Below, piece by piece: positions 7,647 to 11,354 of a DNA stretch of 11,354 nucleotides (the stretch's first letter is position 1; each line of letters opens with the position of its first letter). The notes under the pieces are model-generated. The model worked only from the letters and a program-made list of their open reading frames with translations, was not told where the DNA came from and ran no database searches. The translations under genes were made by a program, and so were the position numbers. The stretch lies in NCBI GenBank assembly GCA_024274995.1, contig JAJSAA010000092.1, positions 1-11,354 on the forward strand, read 5' to 3'. The DNA comes from Deltaproteobacteria bacterium. GTDB taxonomy: Bacteria; Desulfobacterota; Desulfobulbia; Desulfobulbales; VMSU01.

Positions 7647-8230
7647 AGATGAGACTTCATTTAAGGATGGCGGTGGTTATCTGGGCCCTGCTTACCTCCT
7701 TTATGGCTGTTTCATTGGCGGCTGCCAGCGGCGGAGAGCCGGTGATCAGACAGGCCCAGGTCAAGGCCGTCTATCTCTATAATTTTTTACATTTTGTCTC
7801 CTGGCCAGCTCATCAGGAAGAAAAGATCGTAAAGGTGATCGGTGTCTTAGGTGACCGGGAGATGGGCCGCAGTCTCACTGAATTGGCGAGGCGTCTAAGG
7901 CGGAGAGGGAGAACTGCTATCAGGGTTATCCTCTATGGCTCTTATCGGTCTGATCTTGATTTTTCGGCTTGTCATATTCTTTTCATTGGCCGCTCGCAGG
8001 CCGGTAATTTCAAGGAGATTGTGTCTCGGCTCAAAGGGCAGACCATTCTTACGGTGGCTGACAGCAAGCATTTTCTAAGCGTGGGCGGCATGATTAATCT
8101 GGTGGAGCTGGAGCGGCGGATTCGTTATCAGGTGAATTTGAGCGCCGCCCGCTCTGCCGGTCTACGTTTAAGCTCGCAGCTTCTGGAATCCGCTCTTACG
8201 GTTGTTAAACCGTCGGTAAAAGAAGATTAA
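7643..8230 (+). CDS. YfiR-family (DUF4154) periplasmic protein
   Basis: A 195-residue exported protein. Residues 1-29 are a signal peptide (a basic start, then VVIWALLTSFMAVSLAAA). The mature part shows YfiR-family landmarks: VKAVYLYNFLHFVSWP (40-55), KVIGVLGD (64-71), CHILFIG (110-116), ILTVADS (135-141), GGMINLVELERRIRYQVNL (148-166) and AGLRLSSQLL (172-181). In Pseudomonas, YfiR binds the periplasmic domain of the diguanylate cyclase YfiN and represses it. Here the preceding kinase has a similar periplasmic domain, so YfiR probably regulates that kinase. Only one Cys (C110) is present, so the disulfides described for Pseudomonas YfiR cannot form within a monomer. The start overlaps the kinase stop; GGGGGG and AGGGA lie just upstream. 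The last 63 bp overlap the opposing PEP-CTERM gene. Confidence 0.9.
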   Translation: MKMRLHLRMAVVIWALLTSFMAVSLAAASGGEPVIRQAQVKAVYLYNFLHFVSWPAHQEEKIVKVIGVLGDREMGRSLTELARRLRRRGRTAIRVILYGSYRSDLDFSACHILFIGRSQAGNFKEIVSRLKGQTILTVADSKHFLSVGGMINLVELERRIRYQVNLSAARSAGLRLSSQLLESALTVVKPSVKED

Positions 8231-8887
8231 GGTTAAGCCTGAGCATAGAAGAATTATGCTCTCCGGCTCCGGGACGGGCAGGGGGGTTATGGAATTAATT
8301 GCGGCCACGGCCGCCGGCCCTGCCGTCTGGCCGGAAAGGGCAGGAATGGAAAGAGTGAATGACATCGTGGACATAGCCTGTAACGGGCTTATCGTGCCGG
8401 GTAAATCATCATTCGTAAAGAGCTGTTTCACCTTATCATAGAGTAGAAGTGATCCCATGGTACTCTCTGGCAGGTAGGCGGGTGGTGTTGCCATGCCCGG
8501 CTCGTTCAGGGCGTTAAACTCGAGTTGAAATTCACTCATAGTACTGGTGCTATTGTTGCCAGTAACAGAGCTGGAAAAAATGGCAATACGGGCTTTGTTG
8601 ATCTTAACAGAGGTTGTATCAGTGGAGAAAGAGAGAGTGATAATCTGGCTTTTGTTACCGTAATAATAGGCTCGATCAGGGGTTGGATCCCTATCGATAA
8701 TGGTGGAGTCATAATAAATACTGCCGGTGACCGGCTGACCGACGCCGCCAGTAAGATTTGTAAAAGCCGGATCAACCTCTGTCCAGGAACCGCTGAACTG
8801 AAAGCCTATTATATCCGCCCTGGCAGAATTTAAGTTTCCGCCCCATAAGAACGATTCCACGACCAGAAGTATAAGCATCCACCTCAT
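8168..8887 (-). CDS. PEP-CTERM sorting-signal exported protein
   Basis: A 239-residue secreted protein. Residues 1-24 form a signal peptide (MLILLVVESFLWGG, cleavage near SARA-D). The mature part is Ser/Thr-rich and beta-like (DIIGFQFSGSWTEVDP, GQPVTGSIYYDSTI). The C-terminus has the full PEP-CTERM tripartite signal: VPEPES (205-210), hydrophobic segment (~211-223) and basic tail starting YRRFNNRK. Such proteins are recognised by an exosortase (EpsH/XrtA type) and usually go to the surface or extracellular matrix in exopolysaccharide-producing bacteria; the exosortase must be elsewhere. The ATG has AAGGGG 5 nt upstream. The 3' end overlaps yfiR by 63 bp in convergent orientation, and residues 220-239, including part of the hydrophobic segment and the arginines, lie in this overlap. 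The specific function is unknown. Confidence 0.88.
   Translation of the reverse strand: MRWMLILLVVESFLWGGNLNSARADIIGFQFSGSWTEVDPAFTNLTGGVGQPVTGSIYYDSTIIDRDPTPDRAYYYGNKSQIITLSFSTDTTSVKINKARIAIFSSSVTGNNSTSTMSEFQLEFNALNEPGMATPPAYLPESTMGSLLLYDKVKQLFTNDDLPGTISPLQAMSTMSFTLSIPALSGQTAGPAAVAAINSITPLPVPEPESIILLCSGLTLIFFYRRFNNRKSGFQKLRA
8241..8261. other. Hairpin just after yfiR, inside the PEP-CTERM coding end
   Basis: GAGCATA (8241-8247) and TATGCTC (8255-8261) form a perfect 7-bp stem with a 7-nt loop, 10 bp after the yfiR stop. No T-run follows on the + strand, so it is not a standard intrinsic terminator. It also encodes part of the PEP-CTERM motif region on the - strand, so it may simply be coincidental. 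Confidence 0.3.
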
Positions 8888-8914
8888 ATTATCCCCTTGT
8901 TTTAAACTATAATA

Positions 8915-8943
8915 AAAATAGCATATAAAATGATTGAAGGCAA
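8915..8943 (-). promoter_or_regulatory. Candidate promoter of the PEP-CTERM gene
   Basis: On the - strand, TTGCCT (8938-8943) and TATTTT (8915-8920) are separated by 17 bp, each matching 4/6 of the sigma70 boxes, with TGC before the -10 (extended -10 form). The start would be about 20 nt upstream of the ATG. The -35 box touches the A-tract of the preceding terminator. Confidence 0.35.
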
Positions 8944-8944
8944 A

Positions 8945-8988
8945 AAAAAAGAGTGGCTGGAAATTAATTGTTCCAGTCGCTCTTTTTT
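8945..8988 (-). terminator. Intrinsic terminator of the small Met-rich protein gene
   Basis: An 18-bp stem (8945-8962 with 8971-8988, two G-U pairs, loop ATTAATTG) has a GC-containing core and, on the - strand, ends in a run of nine T. It lies 49 bp beyond the stop of the gene at 9037-9441. T-runs on both strands make it symmetrical, but only the - strand has an upstream gene. Confidence 0.85.
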
Positions 8989-9036
8989 AAAGCCCGACAC
9001 ATGATTGGCATATTTTAAATTGCTGGGGGGCGGGGC

Positions 9037-9441
9037 TTAATTGTCACCTCTCATAGCCGGTTCAGTTATACTGTCCTGTTTTGTCATGCTGTGTTGATGC
9101 ATTGGCATACCATCCTTGTCCATCACCTTACCCTTGTCAGGTACCGGCCTGTCCTTATTCATCATCTTGCCATTTTGATCCATGGGCATGTTATCTTTGT
9201 CCATTATTTTACCATTGCTGGACATTGGCATATTGTTTTTTTGTCCCATCATTTCGCCCATTACAGTACTTCCGGTGCTGGAAGATGATTTTCCACAGCC
9301 GCTTGCTCCTGCGGTGCTAATGGTTCCTCCACAGCCACTTGCTCCTGCGGTGCTAACGCCCCCCAGCCCGATTCCGGCAGTGGATAATAAGCCGGCAATG
9401 CCGACCCCGGCTAACAATTTTTTAAGTTCGTTATTTTTCAT
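9037..9441 (-). CDS. Small Cys/Met-repeat peptide, possible SbtA-type RiPP precursor
   Basis: A 134-residue protein with a strong AAGGAGGA ribosome-binding site 4-5 nt before the ATG. Residues 1-29 are a leader with a basic start and hydrophobic core (KKLLAGVGIAGLLSTAGIGL). Next come two tandem 12-residue repeats, STAGASGCG-GTI and STAGASGCG-KSS (residues 30-53; Cys37, Cys49). Residues 61-134 hold 15 Met, with four degenerate 13-14-residue repeats (70-83, 84-97, 98-110, 111-123) of the type NMPMxxNGKxMDKD. The leader plus Gly-Cys-Gly core recalls SbtA-type thio(seleno)oxazole peptides of deltaproteobacteria, which a radical SAM enzyme modifies; this is from memory and no maturase is in the window. 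Both Cys codons are TGT, not Sec TGA. Alternatives are a secreted or lipid-anchored (ASGC is a poor lipobox) metal-binding protein. Transcribed alone, with its own terminator. Confidence 0.85.
   Translation of the reverse strand: MKNNELKKLLAGVGIAGLLSTAGIGLGGVSTAGASGCGGTISTAGASGCGKSSSSTGSTVMGEMMGQKNNMPMSSNGKIMDKDNMPMDQNGKMMNKDRPVPDKGKVMDKDGMPMHQHSMTKQDSITEPAMRGDN
9293..9356 (-). repeat. 36-bp-period direct repeat encoding the two Gly-Cys-Gly units
   Basis: Two 28-bp copies (9293-9320 and 9329-9356) differ at one base and sit 36 bp apart, encoding STAGASGCG twice. Such near-identity at DNA level suggests a recent duplication of the Cys-containing unit. Confidence 0.8.
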
Positions 9442-9482
9442 TATTTCCTCCTTGTAATTGTAGGCAAAAGTAAACTAATGAC

Positions 9483-9523
9483 GTAACTGCTTAGATGCAT
9501 CTCGGGCACATCTAAGCAGTTAC
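9483..9523 (-). repeat. Perfect 15-bp inverted repeat in the leader of the small-protein gene
   Basis: GTAACTGCTTAGATG (9483-9497) and its exact reverse complement (9509-9523) flank an 11-nt centre, CATCTCGGGCA. It lies 42-82 bp upstream of the small-protein ATG and downstream of the predicted promoter, so it would be a very stable hairpin in the 5' leader. No T-run adjoins it. It may be a regulatory hairpin or a dispersed palindromic element. Confidence 0.8.
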
Positions 9524-9568
9524 AATTCATAGTTATGGGTAGTTTTTGAGCCTTACCTAAATAGTTAT

Positions 9569-9590
9569 CTGATAATTATTATTATATCAG
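9569..9590. promoter_or_regulatory. Operator-like palindrome over the -10 box
   Basis: CTGATA (9569-9574) and TATCAG (9585-9590) are inverted with a 10-bp AT-only centre. The right half overlaps the predicted -10 of the small-protein promoter, the position expected for a repressor site. The regulator is unknown. Confidence 0.35.
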
Positions 9591-9611
9591 TTATATGTCT
9601 AAGGGTGTCAA
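9581..9611 (-). promoter_or_regulatory. Promoter of the small Met-rich protein gene
   Basis: On the - strand a perfect TTGACA (9606-9611) and a perfect TATAAT (9581-9586) are separated by 19 bp, longer than the ideal 17, with TGA directly before the -10 (extended -10). Transcription would begin around 9574, giving a leader of about 130 nt. Confidence 0.6.
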
Positions 9612-9692
9612 GCAAAAAAGGCCCAGGCAATACTTTTTTTATTATAAATTTTATGATAGAGTATAACACTGATTAAAAGAGGATGAAAAAGC

Positions 9693-10139
9693 ATGGGAAA
9701 GGCACAGCGCCGAGCGGAGCGCTATAACAAAAACATAACTATTGACCTTGTTTTGTGGGATGTGAACCGGGATATGCGTCTGGCCGGGCCGGTGCCATGC
9801 TTTGTAGTTGATCTGTCTTCCTATGGTTTAGGACTTATATTGAACCAGGTTCATTTTCAGGGCCATCATTTTTTCTATGAGCCGCAGGACAACGCCGATA
9901 AGCAATTATATATTGAACGGGAGGGCGAAGAAAAGGATGGTGAGGTGTTAACAATTCCAGTACGGCCGGTCTGGTTTAACCTTGACGACGATGAGGAGCT
10001 GCGCTGCTTTCATATGGGGGTTGAATTTCAGGCCCCGTCCAATGATGAGAGAATTACACTCTTGAAGCGTATTGCTGCCGGGAAAATGGGTGAGGAGGGG
10101 GGATGGCTTAATAGGCTTTTGTTAAAGCTGTGGACATGA
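9693..10139 (+). CDS. Stand-alone PilZ-domain protein (c-di-GMP receptor)
   Basis: A 148-residue cytoplasmic protein made of little more than one PilZ domain, which binds cyclic di-GMP and usually changes motility, adhesion or polysaccharide output by contacting a partner. The two binding motifs are intact: RxxxR as RRAER (residues 6-10) and DxSxxG as DLSSYG (40-45). The beta-barrel follows to about residue 115 (HMGVEFQ), then a short helical tail ending in WLNRLLLKLW that may be amphipathic. AAGAGGA lies 9 nt before the ATG. The gene stands alone, divergent from the small-protein gene and ended by a terminator, so its partner cannot be read from context. Confidence 0.87.
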   Translation: MGKAQRRAERYNKNITIDLVLWDVNRDMRLAGPVPCFVVDLSSYGLGLILNQVHFQGHHFFYEPQDNADKQLYIEREGEEKDGEVLTIPVRPVWFNLDDDEELRCFHMGVEFQAPSNDERITLLKRIAAGKMGEEGGWLNRLLLKLWT

Positions 10140-10181
10140 GGTGTTTTGTGTGTTCAGGCCTTCTGTGAAGCGGAAAAAGTA

Positions 10182-10224
10182 AAAAAAGCCGCCTCTTTTT
10201 ACTAAAAAAGGGGCGGCTTTTTTT
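10182..10224. terminator. Bidirectional terminator between the PilZ gene and glnA
   Basis: A long stem (10182-10200 with 10205-10223, one G-U pair, loop ACTA) has the core GCCGCC/GGCGGC flanked by A- and T-runs on both sides. It serves the PilZ gene on the + strand and glnA on the - strand, whose stops lie 42 and 47 bp away. Confidence 0.9.
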
Positions 10225-10270
10225 GTTTATTGTTTACTATTGCATTTAAAGACTGCAATCAGCTTTATTT

Positions 10271-11354
10271 CTAATAGATATCCAGGTACTCGTCTAATTC
10301 CCAATCGGTTACGGCTATGCGGTAGCGATCCCACTCAGCATCTTTGCTCTCCAGATATTTGCTGAAGATGTGTTCACCAAGGGTTGTCTTGGCCAGGGAG
10401 CTCTGGCGCAGAACAGCTAAGGCCTCGTTTAATGAGGAGGGCATGGAGGCAATACCAGCGGCATCCTTTTCAGCGGCGGTCATGTGGAAGATATTTACGT
10501 CCGTTGATTTGGGGGGCGTCAAATTATTTTTAATGCCGTCGAGACCAGAATTCAGCATCATGGCAAAGGCTAAATAGGGGTTACAGGTGGGATCCGGGCA
10601 GCGAACCTCAACTCTGGTACCCAGGCCGCGGGAGGCTGGAATACGGCACAGGGCGCTGCGGTTAGCGGCGGACCAGGCGACGTAGACCGGGGCTTCATAG
10701 CCGGGAACCAGGCGCTTATAGGAGTTTACAGTTGGGTTGGTAACTGCGGCAAAATCACGGGCGTTTTTGATGATCCCGGCAATGTACTGATAGGCGATTT
10801 TACTGAGCTGAAGGGCATCACTCTCATCGGCAAAGGCGTTACTGCCGTCAAGATTGAATAATGACTGGTTGGTGTGCATGCCGGAACCATTAATGCCGAA
10901 GATGGGTTTAGGCATAAAGGTGGCGGCCAGGCCGTGTTTCTTGGCAATGGCCTTTACTGCCCAGCGGAAGGTCAGAGTATTGTCGGCGCAGGCCAGAGCA
11001 TCGGCGTATTTGAAGTTGATCTCGTGTTGACCTTCGGCGACCTCATGATGAGAGGCCTCAATCTCAAAGCCCATGGCCTCCAGGGTCTCGATGATTTCCC
11101 GGCGGCAGTCGTTGCCGGAGTCGTCCGGGTCAAGGCTGAAATAACCGGCGCGGTCGTTGGTAATGGTGGTGCTGTTGCCGTCCGGGTCTCTCTCAAAGAG
11201 GAAGAACTCCGCCTCGGTGCCTACATTCATGGTAAAACCCATTTCGCGGGCCTCGGCCATGACGCGTTTCAGGTTACAGCGCGGGCAGCCGCTGAAGGGG
11301 GTGCCGTCGGCGTTATGGACATCACAGATCAGGCGGGCGGCGGCAATACCGTCC
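10271..11354 (-). CDS. glnA: Glutamine synthetase type I, N-terminus cut by window edge
   Basis: Makes glutamine from glutamate, ammonia and ATP; cytoplasmic dodecamer. About 360 C-terminal residues of an expected ~440 are visible; the frame stays open past an internal ATG (11260) to the edge, reading DGIAAARLICDVHN and then PFSGCPRCNLKRV. Signature motifs are present: EAEFFLFE (metal site), EGQHEINF, the catalytic NGSGMHTNQS (~10862-10893), VPGYEAPVYVAWSAANRSALCRIP with the substrate-binding Arg, RVEVRCPDPTCNPYLA, and the C-terminal WDRYRIAVTDWELDEYL. The tail resembles GSI-alpha enzymes such as that of Bacillus and lacks the NLYDLP-type adenylylation site of GSI-beta, so control is probably not by adenylylation. 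It ends at the bidirectional terminator shared with the PilZ gene. Confidence 0.96.
   Translation of the reverse strand, partial: DGIAAARLICDVHNADGTPFSGCPRCNLKRVMAEAREMGFTMNVGTEAEFFLFERDPDGNSTTITNDRAGYFSLDPDDSGNDCRREIIETLEAMGFEIEASHHEVAEGQHEINFKYADALACADNTLTFRWAVKAIAKKHGLAATFMPKPIFGINGSGMHTNQSLFNLDGSNAFADESDALQLSKIAYQYIAGIIKNARDFAAVTNPTVNSYKRLVPGYEAPVYVAWSAANRSALCRIPASRGLGTRVEVRCPDPTCNPYLAFAMMLNSGLDGIKNNLTPPKSTDVNIFHMTAAEKDAAGIASMPSSLNEALAVLRQSSLAKTTLGEHIFSKYLESKDAEWDRYRIAVTDWELDEYLDIY

Noticed and set aside
9327..9335. Lipobox ASGC in the small Met-rich protein
   Set aside because: The -3 position is Ala and the motif occurs twice as part of a repeat, some distance after the hydrophobic core, so it is a poor signal peptidase II site; kept only as an alternative.

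Overview
The window looks like chromosomal DNA of a flagellated Gram-negative anaerobe of the Desulfobacterota (former Deltaproteobacteria), perhaps near the Desulfobulbales. The basis is the flgL-csrA-fliW order, a TonB-dependent outer-membrane receptor, a PEP-CTERM exported protein, a precursor-like peptide resembling the SbtA group I recall from deltaproteobacteria, and an alpha-type glutamine synthetase. This placement is inference from gene content; no rRNA or other marker is present.

Left end (1-2840, + strand): the 3' part of a large flgL (hook-filament junction protein, cut by the window edge), then csrA and fliW, which together form the CsrA-FliW switch coupling translation to flagellar assembly. 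The spacer before csrA holds a palindromic repeat, and the csrA-fliW spacer holds two short palindromes.

2841-3727: almost 900 bases without a convincing gene. It contains a pair of about 44-bp C/G-rich REP-like elements in inverted orientation (2921-2964 and 3231-3273), then a good sigma70-type promoter (3451-3480) and a roughly 240-nt leader rich in hairpins ahead of the receptor gene. I could not match this leader to a riboswitch class I know.

3728-8230 (+ strand): a three-gene operon of a TonB-dependent outer-membrane receptor, a membrane histidine kinase with a CHASE8-like periplasmic domain, and a YfiR-family periplasmic protein. It resembles the YfiBNR system, but the diguanylate cyclase output of YfiN is replaced by a histidine kinase and the outer-membrane partner is a TonB receptor instead of OmpA-like YfiB. 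No response regulator is present in the window.

8168-9441 (- strand): a PEP-CTERM exported protein whose 3' end overlaps yfiR convergently by 63 bp, and a 134-residue small protein. The latter has a hydrophobic leader, two 12-residue repeats each with Gly-Cys-Gly, and a Met-rich tail of four 13-14-residue repeats; it may be an SbtA-type RiPP precursor. Its upstream region has a strong promoter, an operator-like palindrome over the -10, and a perfect 15-bp inverted repeat in the predicted 5' leader.

9693-11354: a stand-alone PilZ (c-di-GMP receptor) gene on the + strand, a bidirectional terminator, and the 3' part of glnA on the - strand, cut by the right edge. Flagellar control, YfiR, PEP-CTERM and PilZ together suggest surface/motility signalling, but apart from the operons no functional link is proven.
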